A stretch of 64,000 nucleotides of DNA from NCBI GenBank assembly GCA_039583875.1, contig CM077149.1, positions 25,247,194-25,311,193 of the forward strand, in the 5' to 3' direction. The first letter of the stretch is position 1, and each line of letters opens with the position of its first letter. The notes beneath the pieces are model-generated. The model saw only the letters and a list, made by a program, of their open reading frames with translations, was not told where the DNA came from and ran no database searches. Both the position numbers and the translations under genes were made by a program. Source of the stretch: Platanthera guangdongensis. Its lineage: Eukaryota; Streptophyta; Magnoliopsida; Asparagales; Orchidaceae. This document shows, piece after piece, positions 1 to 11,786 of this stretch.

Positions 1-2393
1 CTAATGCGCCCTCAGCTTTTATGGATTTGATGAACAGAGTTTTCAAGGATTTTCTAGATAAGTTCGTGATTGTCTTTATAGACGATGTTTTGGTGTATTC
101 TAAGGATGCAGAAGAGAATGATCGACATTTGCGGATGGTCTTGGCGACTCTGAGAGACCATAAGCTATACGCCAAGCTGAGCAAATGTGAATTTTGGTTG
201 CCTCAAGTTTCTTTTCTAGGTCACGTGATTAATAAGAAGGGAATATCGGTGGACCCAGAGAAGATCACTGCTGTTATGGAATGGGCGAGACTGGTTACCC
301 CCAAAGAGATCAGAAGCTTCTTGGGTTTGGATAGTTATTATAGAAGATTTGTAGAAGGTTTCTCTACCTTGTCCGCGTCGTTGACCAAGTTGACGCAGAA
401 GAATGTAGCCTTTATATGGGATGACAAGTGTGAGAAGGCTTTTGAGGAACTAAAAAGAAGGCTATGTTCGGCTCCAATTTTGTCCTTGCCTGCGGAGGGC
501 AGTGAATATGATATATATGTGGATGCGTCGCATGTCGGTCTAGGCTGCGTTTTGATGCAGGGCGGAAAGGTGATTGCGTATGGGTCGAGGCAGTTAAAGA
601 CTCACGAGAGGAACTACCCTACGCACGACCTGGAGTTTGTAGCTGTGATCTATGCGTTGAAATTGTGGAGGCATTTGCTATATGGCGCGCAGTGCAAGAT
701 TTTCACGGATCATAAGAGTCTGAAGTTTGTCTTCACTCAGAAAGAATTGAATCTGCGCCAGCGGCGGTGGTTGGAGTACGTGGCCGACTATGATGTTGAA
801 ATTCAGTATCATCCAGGCAAGGCAAATGTGGTGGCTGATGCCCTGAGTCGGAAGTCGGGTAAGATTTTTAATCTCTCCGCCGAGCGTCTAGTGGAAGAGT
901 TTCTGTTGATGGACATTTTTGTGGGAAGCGGTGATTCACAGAGTAGCATGACAGTAACAGAACCCTCGTGGATTACGCTTACGAGACTGCATCAGAAGGA
1001 CGATCCTGATCTTCTGCATTTGTATCTTCGAGCTGAGAAGGGTGAATTACCAGATTTCTCTGTAGATGATGCGGGTACCTTGAAGTACCGTGGCAGGTTT
1101 TTCATCCCCGTAGTTGGAGATATCCAGGGTATGGTGTGCAGAGACGCCCACGGATCTAGTGTTGCCTACCATCCAGGGTCTACCAAGATGTATCATGATT
1201 TAAAACAGATTTTCTGGTGGTACGGTATGAAGAAGGACATAGCCAGATTTGTTTCAGAGTGTTTCACTTGCAGGCATGTGAAAGCCGACCATGGAAGGCC
1301 TGGTGGCAAGCTGACTCCCTTGGAGATCCTGATGTGGAAGTGGGAGAGTATCTCGATGGATTTCATTACCGGCTTACCGAGATCGCCTAAGGGGCATGAT
1401 TCAGTTTGGGTAATTGTAGATAGATTCACGAAAAGCGCTCATTTCGTACCATTTAGGATCGATTATCCGATGAGGAAGATATCCGAGCTGTATCTGGAAG
1501 AGGTTGTCAGATTGCATGGTGTACCCGTAAGTATCATATCAGATCGAGACTCCAGGTTCACGTCTCGTTTTTGGAAGAGCCTTCAAGAAGGGTTGGGTAC
1601 AGATTTGAGATATTCCACGGCTTATCATCCGCAGACCAATGGTCAGACAGAGCGAGTAAATCAGATTGTGGAAGATATGATCCGATGCTATATCATGGAC
1701 CACGGAGGAGCGTGGGACGAGCGCTTGCGGCTTATGGAATTCGCATATAACAACAGTTATCAAGAAAGCTTGCAAATGGCTCCTTTTGAAGCTTTGTATG
1801 GGAGGCGCTGCAGGACTCCCTTGTTTTGGGCTGAGCTTGGCGAGGGACCTTTGTTGGGTCCAGAAGCGCTTGAGGAGATGGAGACCGCTGTGAAGCTTAT
1901 TCGGGAAAAGCTTCGGATAGCCCAGGAAAGATATGAGAAGAACGCCAATCGGCGTAGATCGGACTTGGAATTTGCTGTGGGGGACTCGGTGTTCTTAAAG
2001 GTCTCCCCGTTGATTGGAGTCAAGCGGTTTGGCAAGAATAGGAAGTTGGACCCGAGGTACGTGGGGTCGTTTCCGATTGTTGAGCGGATTGGGGTATCAG
2101 CCTACAGGCTGGCTTTGCCCGCAAATTTCCCTGGCGTACATGATGTCTTTCACGTCAGTCAGCTGCGAAAATGTGTGATAAATGGCAGGCAGGTATTGGA
2201 TTCTGTGCCTCAGTTGGAGCCGAATCTTTCTTATGTGGAGGTGCCTGTTCGAATTTTGGATTCCCAAGTTCGGGCGTTGCGGAACAAGACTATTCCTATG
2301 GTTAAAGTTTTATGGAGGAATCAGGATGTGGAGAGCGCGACTTGGGAGTTGGAGTCGGCTATGAGGGAGGCTCACCCTTGTCTGTTTCCCTGA
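1..2393 (+). CDS. Element A (left copy): Tekay-type chromovirus pol, 3' part (RT end, RNase H, integrase, chromodomain-like tail)
   Basis: The frame is open from the window edge to the TGA at 2391. Counting from the ATG at 21, the reverse transcriptase active-site motif FIDD is at residues 19-22. RNase H motifs follow (DIYVDAS near 164, TDHKS near 229, ADALS near 272). The integrase zinc-binding H/H/C/C set is at about 384, 392, 415 and 418. The integrase DDE residues are in SMDF (447), SDRD (508) and TERVN (544). A GPY/F-like stretch (YVGSF) and a C-terminal segment ending [12 protein letters not shown] resemble the chromodomain tail of the Tekay/Del clade. The product would copy element RNA to DNA and integrate it. 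The protein is identical to the 3' part of the complete copy at 56965-60135 except for at least two residues. At 331-333 this copy reads DSYYRRF where the other reads the family-typical DGYYRRF. The 5' part lies outside the window. Confidence 0.95.
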   Translation, partial: NAPSAFMDLMNRVFKDFLDKFVIVFIDDVLVYSKDAEENDRHLRMVLATLRDHKLYAKLSKCEFWLPQVSFLGHVINKKGISVDPEKITAVMEWARLVTPKEIRSFLGLDSYYRRFVEGFSTLSASLTKLTQKNVAFIWDDKCEKAFEELKRRLCSAPILSLPAEGSEYDIYVDASHVGLGCVLMQGGKVIAYGSRQLKTHERNYPTHDLEFVAVIYALKLWRHLLYGAQCKIFTDHKSLKFVFTQKELNLRQRRWLEYVADYDVEIQYHPGKANVVADALSRKSGKIFNLSAERLVEEFLLMDIFVGSGDSQSSMTVTEPSWITLTRLHQKDDPDLLHLYLRAEKGELPDFSVDDAGTLKYRGRFFIPVVGDIQGMVCRDAHGSSVAYHPGSTKMYHDLKQIFWWYGMKKDIARFVSECFTCRHVKADHGRPGGKLTPLEILMWKWESISMDFITGLPRSPKGHDSVWVIVDRFTKSAHFVPFRIDYPMRKISELYLEEVVRLHGVPVSIISDRDSRFTSRFWKSLQEGLGTDLRYSTAYHPQTNGQTERVNQIVEDMIRCYIMDHGGAWDERLRLMEFAYNNSYQESLQMAPFEALYGRRCRTPLFWAELGEGPLLGPEALEEMETAVKLIREKLRIAQERYEKNANRRRSDLEFAVGDSVFLKVSPLIGVKRFGKNRKLDPRYVGSFPIVERIGVSAYRLALPANFPGVHDVFHVSQLRKCVINGRQVLDSVPQLEPNLSYVEVPVRILDSQVRALRNKTIPMVKVLWRNQDVESATWELESAMREAHPCLFP

Positions 2394-2522
2394 TCTTGTG
2401 CCTGGTATGCTTTGTTTTGTTCTTATTTATTTGTGGCTCTTTCCTAGTTCTTTCTCTCTCCTACTTTATAGGAGTGCTGTGAGTAAAGTTTCGAGGCGAA
2501 ACTTTCTTTTAGGGGGAGTGGC
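2394..2522 (+). other. Element A (left copy): 3' untranslated stretch, pre-PPT hairpin and polypurine tract
   Basis: Non-coding stretch between the pol stop and the 3' LTR. A 9-bp stem, AAAGTTTCG (2485-2493) with CGAAACTTT (2497-2505), closes the loop AGG. It is followed by the purine tract TTTTAGGGGGAGTGGC (about 2507-2522), directly before the LTR TG at 2523. This is the expected place for the plus-strand primer. The same layout is at 60136-60264. Confidence 0.8.
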
Positions 2523-2910
2523 TGTAACGAACCCGGTTTTTCTGTGTTTTGTTTGATCTTTGGCTGGTGTTACGATGGCGTATTTCCGGCTTTTTGTCGT
2601 TGTAGAGCATAGTCTTAGCTCTTAGGGTTCCCTGTGTAGCTTATTTGTAGCCTGTTAGCAAGATTCCCCAGCTAGCCGGAGTCCGTTTGAGGACTCGGTT
2701 GGGCCTCTTATGGAATGCTTGTGTTTTGGCTTCGGGAGGTGTTATCCCGGGTTTTGTTCGTCGAATGCTAATTTCGACTTCGTAGTTGCATTCGTAGTGT
2801 GGGTTTTTAGCTGCGGCGTAAATTTCGCCTTTTTCCCGAGAAGTTTCGGGCTTCGAGTTGTTTTGATTTTGGGTGTAAATAGTAATTATTATGTATTGAT
2901 TATTATTACT

Positions 2911-2925
2911 GCTGTATATATAGTC
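2911..2925 (+). promoter_or_regulatory. Putative TATA box of the element A LTR
   Basis: CTGTATATATAGTC is the only strong TATA-like stretch in the first third of the LTR. It is kept at about 52401-52415 and 60653-60667. If it is used, the palindrome array 0.6 kb downstream would be part of the transcribed leader. No transcript evidence is available here. Confidence 0.4.
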
Positions 2926-3497
2926 TTGTGTCAGTTTTAGGGCCCTTCTTGTCCTTTTCCAGTCTCCTTGCTTGGTTGAAGCCGTCGCCCGTCGCCCGTA
3001 CGAGAGGAAGAGCATCGCCGGCCTACCATAGCCTTCGGACGCCGTTATCCTGGAGTTTTTGCGGTCGGATTTTGGTTTCGAGAGTGGATCTGGACTGCCC
3101 TCGCCTGGATCTGCACTCTTTCTGCTCCTCAGCTGGTGCTCTGCGGCTAGATCCGAGAGTGGGGGACGCCACCGGCCAAGCTTTTCTGGTATTGAGGCAA
3201 GTGATGTCCCCTCGTCCTTGCCAAAGCTGATCTTTGTCTTTCTTTTGAGCTAATCTTTATCTCTTTCTTGTTTAGATCTTAGGTGTAAGCTAGGGTTTGT
3301 GCCAGATCATACTGTGGTTAGTGTAGAAGGTTCCAGTTAAATCTCAGTTTTCTGAGGGATTGTGTCTGTTAGGAATGGTTTTGGTTCGGTTTAGGTCGAG
3401 TAGCTGCCATTGCCGGTGGATGTTTTACTCTAGGGAGAGAGAGAAACCTCGTTTTCGTTCCTGGTAGTGTGCTGGATCTGGCGCCCGAAGCTAGTCA

Positions 3498-3944
3498 GGG
3501 TTTCGACACCTTGGTGTCGACACCAGCTAGTCAGGGTGTCGACACCTTGGTGTCGACACCAGCAAGTCATTGTGTCGACACCTTGGTGTCGACACCAGCC
3601 AGTCAGGGTGTCGACACCTTGGTGTCGACACCAGCCAGTCAGGGTGTCGATACCTTGGTGTCGACACCAGCCAGTCAGGGTGTCGACACCTTGGTGTCGA
3701 CACCAGCCAGTCAGGGTGTCGACACTTGGTGTCGACACCTGCAGCGGCAGTGTCGACACCTTGTGTCGACACCAGCCGCAGTGGTGTCGACACTTGGTGT
3801 CGACACCCGCAGCGGCAGTGTCGACACCTTGTGTCGACACCGGCCGCAGGGGTGTCGACACTTGGTGTCGACACCCGCAGCGGCAGTGTCGACACCTTGT
3901 GTCGACACCGGCCGCAGAGGTGTCGACACATCGTGTCGACACTG
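3498..3944. repeat. Array of GGTGTCGACACC palindromes in the A LTR
   Basis: Two unit types lie in a row. About seven units pair two perfect 12-bp palindromes (GGTGTCGACACC) separated by TT, with the spacer AGCCAGTCAG. About three longer units (about 66 bp) alternate GGTGTCGACAC pairs with GCAGCGGCA or GGCCGCAG spacers. The sequence is readable in all frames, which yields spurious VSTP/CRHQ-type proteins. The same array is at 52986-53433 and 61240-61686. Confidence 0.95.
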
Positions 3945-5324
3945 GGTACTGCCCTTGTTTTGGGGTCAGGGAGACTCGGGGTTGGTTTTGGTTAGGCGCG
4001 CAAGGCCGCGTCGGTTGGACCCGACGTTTTTGCCTTGGGTTCGTGTGTTTCTCAGGACTGTTAGTGGGACTTTTACCTAGAAGGGGGCATTGGGTGTTCG
4101 GCTAATTTTTCTGCATGCCGACTCTTGGGTTGTGGCAGGTGGTGGAGTTTTGGTGGCCTCTGGAGGGGTGGTTTTATGTGGAGAGCTGTGGCCACCGCCT
4201 TTTGCCCCGGTTTGGGTTAGTGTGTGAGGGACCCTAAAGCTGCCACTGTTTGACCCCTTAGCCCTTTTTTGGGTCTGATTCTGGTTATGCATTCAGACCC
4301 ATGTTTTGACCACTGCCGCTTACCCACGTGTTAGGACTGTTAGTCCCTTTCCTGTTTATGCTTCCTTTCTTTTGGCATATGTATATGTCTTGGTGCTGTT
4401 GCAGGCTCTCTCTTGGTAAGGCACTTTGGTTTTATTGCTCGCACTTGGTGTGCTCTGCGGTGTTTTTACTGTACTCTTTTCCTTCTGTCATTCACCTTTT
4501 CTTTTACTTATAGCAGTTTGTTGTCGGGTTGGTACCCCTTCATCTTATCGCTCATTAACCTATTGCTCTATTTACTCTTGATTGTTTCCTTGCTGAGGTG
4601 TTCTTTTCTTGAATGCCTCAGGTCCAGGTGGTAGCCAGTTCAGCGGCTAGTTCTTCTGGAGGGGCTTGTTGGTGGCCTCTAGGGTAGCTGAGATTGCTGA
4701 TTCCCGTTTTGTTGAGAGGTAGTTAATTACTTTTCTGTATAGACTTACATACTCGCCAGTGGGTTCGTGTCAGGTTGTTGACGCCCACTGGTGGCTCCTT
4801 ATGATGCTGGATATGAAATTAAACTGCTAATTTTGCCTTTTGTGCTTGGTTACTTGCTTCTGGGAAAGATTTATGCTAGGTTGCATGTTAGATATTTTAA
4901 AACCTCAAAGTATATTATACGTACCCCATGCATAACATGTTTTTAAATCAAAGACACTACTTTTCCTCAACGTAAAATACTATTTTTCATACCTATTATA
5001 TTCACCTTAGAATCATGCTCGTATAAGTCGTCCCCCGGGGATACTTATGCTCATTTAGGGTGTCAAGTTAATTGAACCAAAGTATCTTCTACTGCGTATA
5101 GTTATAATTTTACCCGTGGACTAGCTGATCCACTGTGCCGAGAGATACGGCCAACTAACTTAACTGGTTTTCTTTCATATTTGATCTACGTTTTTCCTCA
5201 AAATCTAATGTCTGGAGTTTTGCCTGAGCGTGTGCAGTTATCCCCTGCATGACGTGGCATCACGGCGCGTGTTTTCTCCTACTCTGATACAATTTCCACC
5301 GTTGAGAAAATGCAGGTTGTGACA

Positions 5325-6394
5325 ACCTCCATCTGCTGAGACCATACGATTGGTGGCCAAAGCAGTGTTTGCCATGATCAATGCGCAGCCTGCAAGGAAA
5401 ATGTAGCAGCCCGCTCCTACAATGGAGCAGGTATCTCTTCCAGAGGTTGATCCGAGAAGAGTGGAGCAGGTAGTAGTGGAGCCTTTGGTGCCGAGGCGAG
5501 CAACTGAAAGTCAGCTCAAGCACGTTATGAGCTCTAATCCTCCAGTGTTCTCAGGGTTGGGAACCCCATCTCAAGCAGAAGATTGGCTCTCACGGATAAA
5601 GAGATTCTTGACAACAACTGAGATGGAGGAGTTGCAGATGACCACTATAGCTACGTTCCTGTTGGATGGAGACGCTAGGCTGTGGTGGGAGAGTTTGGAG
5701 CTGCATCTATTGAGAGAAAGGCAACTTATAGACGTCTCGATGGAAGAGTTCTCGAGACTGTTCTTGGCTAGGTACCTCCCTTCGACGCAGAGGATAGCTT
5801 TGGAGAATGAGTTCTAGAGGTTGGTACAAGGAGAGAGTAGCGTGGATAAGTATCTCCACGAGTTTACTCGGTTGGGTCGGTATGCTAGCTCTACGTTCGC
5901 GGATGAGGAGCGTAAGAACAACCATTTCTTCGAAGGTCGGAGAGATGACTTGAGGCTACTGCTCTCGGGGCCGATGACGCAGGGCTTCTTGACCCTGGTC
6001 AACACGGCCCGATCCTTGGAGAAGGATATGAAGAATGTTCAAGCAAAGAAAAGCTTTGGTGATAAGAAGTCTGAGTTCAATGTGCCGACTACCTCAAAGT
6101 CTGGGTACTGTAGGTTCTTTAAGAAGGCTAGGAATTTGGGTCCGGCTCCTTCTTTTATTGCTTCTGGGGAGACTATGGGTCGGACACCGAGTGCATGTTT
6201 TACGTGTGGGAAGCCGGGGAACTTTGCCCGTGACTGCTGGAGCGGACGTCCCTAGTCCAAAAGGAAGCCGGGAGCAACTTTTGAAGAGAAGGGCAAGGCG
6301 GTGGAGTCAACCGCGTCCCATTATGCTCCGGCTCAACCAAGGGTTTATAATCTTGGCCAACAGGAAGCCATTAAACAAGCAAATGGGGTGACAG
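5325..6394 (+). pseudogene. Element B gag (left copy), reopened after the A insertion; three TAG stops
   Basis: Gag of a Tekay-like element. The five bases ACCTC (5325-5329) are the TSD copy made by A. Reading resumes at 5330 in the frame that joins the gag start at 51167-51248. The capsid-like region includes LKHVMSSNPPVFSG, AEDWLSRIKRF, ARLWWESLEL and EEFSRLFLARYLP (Retrotrans_gag type). One zinc knuckle, CFTCGKPGNFARDC, lies at about 6198-6239. The frame is unbroken by indels but has TAG at 5404, 5815 and 6253. The last codons before the intron read VTG. The homologous D gag has a sense codon (CAG) at the position of the 5815 stop. The element is not coding-competent as it stands. Confidence 0.88.
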
Positions 6395-6470
6395 GTATGG
6401 TTTAAATTTATAGCAAGTCAAATTGTTTTATACTTGTTATGTGCATGTTACCTTACCACTACTTGTTTAG
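6395..6470 (+). other. Probable spliced intron at the gag-protease junction of element B (76 nt)
   Basis: GTATGG at 6395 and TTGTTTAG ending at 6470 fit plant donor and acceptor sites. The interval is AT-rich and contains an in-frame stop. Removing it joins the gag C-terminus (…VTG) in phase 1 to the protease (…[13 protein letters not shown]) in one frame. Elements A, C and D have an intron-like interval at the same place and in the same phase. Confidence 0.7.
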
Positions 6471-9400
6471 GAATTATATTGATTTGTGAGAATCCAGCAA
6501 GAGCACTCTTTGATACGGGAGCTTCACACTCCTTCTTGTCCGAAGGATTCATATCGTGCATCGGAGTTCCTTCTTCGATGGCGAAGGACAAGTTGGATGT
6601 GTTGTTACCGAATGGGTGTTCGATGCGCGAGGATAAAATCTGCAGCGTTAGGATTCATATTGGGAGTCAAGAGTTTGAGCTGCAAGCGTTGTTACTACCG
6701 CTGGTGGATTTCGACGTTATATTTGGCATGGACTGGCTCTCGGAGTAGCAAGCCTATATTGATCGCGGTCCCAAGGAAGTCAAGTTGGGAACAGGTCGTG
6801 AGACGACTTTTACGGGCTTGAAAGGGTCGAGCAAGACGTTGATGTCTGCCCTTTAGGTGGTGAAGACGGTTCGTGCTGGAGCAGAGTTGTTCTTTACACT
6901 AGTGGGCGTTGCAAAGCCAAAGCCTACGTTGGATAGTATTTCAGTGGTATCGGAGTACCCCGATGTGTTCCCTGGTGATCTTCCTCGAGCCCCGCCTCTA
7001 AGAGAGATATATTTCACAATTGAGCTAGTGCTAGTTGCTAAGCCTGTGTCATGATCTCCGTATCCTCCAGCGCCTAAGGAAATGGCAGAGCTGAAGGTGA
7101 AACTTCAAGAGTGGTTGGAGAAAGGGTATGTGCATCCAAGTTCGTCGCCTTGGAGCGCATCGGTCCTCTTTGTTAAGAAGAAGGATGGAAGCTTGAGGCT
7201 ATGTATCGATTATCGGGAGCTGAACAAGCAAACGGAAAAGAACAAGTACCCGATCCCAAGTGTTGATGATCTATTTGATCAGTTAGTCGGGTCGACGGTG
7301 TACTCAAAATTGGATCTCAAGTCCGGTTACTATCAGTTGAGAATAAGGGGGAGTGATATCACCAAAACAGCTTTTAGTACGAGGTACGAGAATTACGAGT
7401 TTACGGTCATGCCGTTTGGGCTGACAAATGCGCTGTCAGTGTTCATGGATTTGATGAACAAGACTTTCAGGGAGTACTTGGACCATTTTGTGATCATCTT
7501 CATCGATGATATTTTGGTGTACTAGCAGAGTGATGAGGATCACTTCAGGCCTCTTCACTTGGTATGGGAGATGCTGAGGAGGAATCAGTTGTACGCCAAG
7601 TTCTCTAAATGTGAGTTTTGGTTGTCCTCAGTGGCATTCCTCAGACATATAGTGAGTGGAGAGGGTATTGTAGTGGATCCGGTGAAGATTGTTGTGATAC
7701 GAGAGTGGCCTGTGCTTGCCACGGTAGCGGAAGTCCGGAGTTTTCTGGGGCTTGCCGGCTATTACAGGCGCTTCGTGGAGAACTTCTCGCAGGTAGCGTT
7801 ACCTCTCACTACTTTGACGTAGAAGGAGCAGAAGTTCATTTGGACACGAGAGTGCGAACAAGCTTTTGAGGAGTTGAAGTGTCGGTTGACCACGACGCAT
7901 GTGCTGAGTTCGTCGTGTGGGACCGAAGGTTTCGAGATTTATAGCGATGCATCGGGCAGTGATTTGGGCTGCGTGCTACTGTTGCATGGAAGCGTTATAG
8001 CGTATGGCTCGAGACAGATGAAACTTCATGAGAGGTATTATACGGTCCATGACTTGGATTTAGCGGCCGTGATTTTTGCATTGAAGCTGTGGATACATTA
8101 TTTGTACGGTGTGAAGATTGATATCTACACCGATCACAAGAGCCTGAAATATTTGCTGGATCAGAAAAATCTGAACATGCGGCAGCATAGATGGATGGAG
8201 TTCCTGGGAGACTATACATTCAAGATCCACTATGTGCCTGGTAAAGGCAATGCGGTTACGGACGCATTGAGTCGCCGGGCCCCAGCTCAAGCCAATTGGT
8301 TGTCGGCCCATGACGAGCGGTTGGTTCGGGAATTGGAGGCGTTGGATATCTCTTGCATAGACAAGCAGTCAAGTGCTGAAGCACTACTGAATTGGACTGA
8401 AGTTCAATATGACCTGGCTGATCAGATTCGGCAGGCTTTGGATATGGATGCCGACATGAAGCAGATCATGGTTAGACGGATTCCCAATTCGTTATTTAGG
8501 ATGGATTACTTTGGAAAGACGGTTGTCTGTGCGTCACAAGCGTGGGCAATTTGCGTGTGGATTTATTGTACGAGGCACATCATACCAAGTACTCGATTCA
8601 CCCGGGGAGGACAAAGATGTACCGCGATGTTAAGAAATTGTTCTGGTGGACAGGACTGAAAAAGGATGTGGCGCTCTACGTGGCGAAGTGCCAGACGCGC
8701 GCCTTGGTGAAGGCGGAATACCAAAAACCGGGAGATTCTTGAAGTCCTTGCCTATTCCGGAGTGGCAGTTCGATGACATTACTATGGACTTTGTGCACGG
8801 GTTGCCAAGGTCGCAAAAGGGGAACGACACCATTTGCGTTGTCGTAGATCATCTAACGAAGGTGTCACACTTCATTCCACATAAGAAGGATGATCCAGCT
8901 GAGAAATTGGCAAAGTTGTATGTGGATAACATAGTACGGCTTCATGGTGTGCCTCGCAGCATCGTGAGTGTCCGGGATGGGCGGTTCACGTCCAACGATT
9001 GGAGGTTGGTGCAGCAGATGTTGGGAACAAAGCTGAATTTTAGCACAGCCTTCCATCACCAGACGGATGGGCAGACCGAGAGGGTAAATAGGACAATGGA
9101 AGACATTTTCGTATGTGTGTCTTGGATTTTGGAAAGCAGCAGGAAGATCACCTATACTTAGTGGAATTCGCTTATAATAACAGCTACCAGGCAAGCATTC
9201 AAATGGCGCACTTCGAGGCCCTTTATGTTAGAAGATGTCGCACGTCGTTGTCTTGGTTGGAAATGGGTGAGTCAAAGCTGTACAAGCGCCAAGAGGTGGA
9301 TAATTCTACATCTTTAGTTCGAACGATTCAAGAGAGGTTGCCTATTGCTCAGGACCGGCAAGCAAAGTACTATAATGCCAAGCACAGAAATGTGGAGTTC

Positions 9401-9835
9401 GCTGTCGGCGATTGGGTGTACTTGAAAATCAAGCCGTTCAAGGGTGTCTTGCGGGTGCGGCGCTTAAAGAAGCTAAGCTTGAGGTACCTTGGACCGTTTG
9501 AGGTTCTGGAGCGGATTGGTGAAGCAGCATACCGGTTGAAGCTGTTAGTGGATCTTAATGGTCTACATGATGTATTTCATATATCGGTGCTACAGAAGGC
9601 GGTGCAGGAGCCTATGTAAGTGATCGTGGTCGATCAAGTGTCAGTCGATAGTAGGTTGACGACGAAGTTCAAGCCCGTACGTATTGAGGACTCGGAGGTC
9701 AAGCGGCTACGTAATAAAGAGATCGGGATGGTCAAGGTCCGTTGGGACAATTACGGTCACGAGGAGCTCTCTTGGGAGCGAGAACAAACCTTGTTGGAGG
9801 AGTATCCAGAGTTCTTCCTTTTAGGTACTGTTTAA
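6471..9835 (+). pseudogene. Element B protease-RT-RNase H-integrase-chromodomain polyprotein, decayed
   Basis: Protease motif DTGASHSF is at about 6515-6538 and FGMDWLS near 6724. RT carries [17 protein letters not shown] and FIDDILVY (about 7499-7522). RNase H carries DASGSDLGCVL and [10 protein letters not shown]. Integrase runs from about 8560 to 9600, and the tail VKVRWDNYGHEELSWE is chromodomain-like. From 6471 to about 8530 the frame holds and is broken only by stops at 6746 (TAG), 6854 (TAG), 7052 (TGA), 7523 (TAG) and 7820 (TAG). Downstream, integrase has frameshifts near 8530, 8700 and 9110, and a TAA at 9617. The second catalytic aspartate of integrase is lost: SVRD stands where relatives have SDRD (about 8969). 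Order and motifs match element D closely. It is inactive in cis. Confidence 0.9.
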
Positions 9836-9896
9836 GTATTATGTTTCTTTCCTTTATGTAATTTCGAGGACGAAATTCATTTAAGAGGGAGAGAGT
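9836..9896 (+). other. Element B pre-PPT hairpin and polypurine tract
   Basis: AATTTCG (9860-9866) and CGAAATT (9871-9877) form a 7-bp stem around AGGA. The purine tract AAGAGGGAGAGAG (about 9883-9895) follows and abuts the LTR at 9897. The hairpin recurs in D at 31463-31480 and in altered form in A. Confidence 0.8.
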
Positions 9897-9948
9897 TGTA
9901 ACGCCCCAAAATTTTAAAGTGTGACAGCCAGTATTGGGAGCCCCATCT

Positions 9949-10165
9949 GGTGTCGACAAAAAGGTTGCGGTGTCGACACAATGCCAGGGTGTCGACACAG
10001 GGTGTCGCCACAGGGTGCCGACACAGGGTGCCGACACAGGGTGCCGACACAGGGTGCCGACACAGGGTGCCGACACAGGGTGCCGACACATGGTGTCGAC
10101 ACAGGGTCTCGATAGTGTCGACACAAGGTCTCAGCAAGGTCTCGACAAAATTTCTCGACACAAGT
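9949..10165. repeat. Palindrome-type tandem array in the B 3' LTR
   Basis: Repeats of about 14 bp (GGGTGCCGACACA, at least six in a row) are flanked by GGTGTCGACA-type copies. In the 5' LTR the matching array (about 49170-49315) is shorter and keeps mostly the fully palindromic GTGTCGACAC form. Array length therefore changed after insertion. Confidence 0.9.
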
Positions 10166-11231
10166 TGTGTTCGAGTTTGACGCGGACGGATCGTGAACCG
10201 TGCGGTGTTCGGCCCAGTTTATCTACTTCAGGCCCGGATCATAGTCGTTCGTTTCTTTATTTTGGGATCCAATGGCTGGGGGTTATTCCTACTGGGATAT
10301 ACCCTAGAATAGGGTTTCAAATCCCTCATTTCCGTTCACCTACTCTCTTTCTAAGATTTAGAGAGAGGGGAGAGCAAGGAGGAAGAAGAAGGCTAGATCT
10401 GGTCACCGGTGGAGTTTCGGAGCTCCAAATCGCGAGCCGACTTCGAATCTACGAAGGCAAGGAGGGTGCGGTGCTTTTCATCCGCATACTTTTCAATGGC
10501 ACTAAGGAAGAATGCTAGGGTAACGATTCTCTACTTAAGCATGTGAAGCTCTACTTCTTTTGCATAGGGAAGCCCGCTCCCGCGAGTTTACAGTGAGTGT
10601 GAGACGTTCCTTTGGGTAGACATGAATAGTCCCCGTTGTGTACATGTACAGTCCGTAATCGAGAACGGACATAGTCATGATGTTTGAAGCCTACCGGGAC
10701 AAGTTGGTCTGGATCGGTGATGTTGCATTACGAAAGGGCCGGAGAAGACTTCGTGCGAATTGTTGTTTTTCGGGTTTTCTACGTGGTAGATTAAAACAGG
10801 GAGCCTTGGGGATTAACTCCTATGTGCACCCGAAAAACTGGGCAGATGCATGATTCTGCCAACATGGTGGCCTGGGAGTCAACTTGAACATAACCGGGTT
10901 ATGTGAAGTGTGTAACGGAAGCGGGACTCGGAGAAGTTTGACCAGCGCATATGGCTTAAATTTTCATTGCAATGTGAGCATGGGTTAGGCGGAACCGTAC
11001 CCGTTCTATATCGTTCGGTTGGAGCCGTTAGCATAGATGAGGGTCTTAGGCGGTCTATGGCTTCAAATGACCTGACCAATGCCTGAAAGACATATGCTCA
11101 TAGTTTGGCCGTCAAAGTTGCGGTGGTGGGACCGAAATGTCTATGGCTTTAATTGACGTGACATGAGCGGTTCACCGAGAATGTGTCGTGAGTGCACAGG
11201 GCGTGTGGTCATGCGTGCCAACACCTGTGAT

Positions 11232-11255
11232 GGAATATATATATATATATACTGC
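11232..11255 (+). promoter_or_regulatory. Putative TATA box / TA repeat of the B LTR
   Basis: A run of TA dinucleotides is followed by CTGCTTGGTTATGCTAAT. The 5' LTR has a shorter run at the same place (about 50395-50406), followed by the same downstream bases. It could be the LTR core promoter or a plain microsatellite. Confidence 0.35.
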
Positions 11256-11786
11256 TTGGTTATGCTAATAAAGTGCAGGGAAGGAGCATCACCGCCCTGA
11301 GTAGGGGGCGGGATTGTTATAATTTGGTCAGCATTGCTGACAGTTTCTTTGGTTTGCCACCGTTGCGGTGGATTGTACTTGTAGGTGCTGTGGAGTTGAG
11401 CGGTAAATAGCGGGCTAAAGCCCAAGTAGCTGTGCTGGCCCTCGAAGGCCTAATGCTTAGTGTTTTCTTTTATTCATGTATGGCCGGTCTGCGTGCCGAG
11501 GTTCGGAAAACACTTCTATTTGAGTAAACAATTGTAAGGCCTTAAGGCTAGTACTTGTGTATTTGTATGATCATTCCTGTTTGCTTTGTAGTGGACATTC
11601 ATGCTAGTAGTTGGGTTCTTTTATTTGCAACTATTAAAATTGCTTCCGCTACAATGCTCTGTGTAGGTCGTTGTTATGAGTTGGATGGTTTCCATTGAGT
11701 AACCACCCGGTCTGTCTGTGGTATATTTTGTCGGGCCCCGTCCGGACCTACTGTTATATGTTATGCTACGGATAGGGGGTGTTACA

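Larger units (their letters stand above)
2523..5324 (+). repeat. 3' LTR of element A, left copy (2.8 kb)
   Basis: Starts TGTAACGAACCC directly after the PPT and ends TGTGACA. It is 2802 bp, one base shorter than the copy at 60265-63067 because of a T-run difference near 4960. It is followed by ACCTC (5325-5329), the same 5 bp that precede element A's 5' LTR at 51244-51248. It contains a TATA-like stretch near 2912-2922 and a palindrome array at 3498-3944. Open frames inside it are by-products of the repeats. Confidence 0.93.
9897..11786 (+). repeat. 3' LTR of element B (about 1.9 kb)
   Basis: Begins TGTAACGCCCC after the PPT and ends TGTTACA. It is followed by TCTCA (11787-11791), identical to the five bases before the B 5' LTR (49113-49117), so these are the two ends of one insertion event in C. 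It has a GTGTCGACAC/GTGCCGACAC array at 9949-10160 and a TATA-like stretch near 11236-11252. It differs from the 5' LTR (1823 bp) at many bases and in array length, so B is older than E. Confidence 0.93.

Noticed and set aside
1193..2035. Minus-strand frames opposite element A pol
   Set aside because: Shadows of the sense coding region; they recur wherever pol is copied and have no motif of their own.
3498..3944. CRISPR-like regular array
   Set aside because: Repeats are perfect palindromes with near-identical spacers, inside a plant LTR; there are no unique spacers and no cas genes.
3430..4105. Open frames of 130-210 codons on both strands, rich in VSTP, CRHQ and VDT, in the A LTR (also at 52956-53594 and 61172-61847)
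   Set aside because: They are translations of the palindrome array; all frames stay open because the unit lacks stops. No codon-level conservation beyond the repeat.
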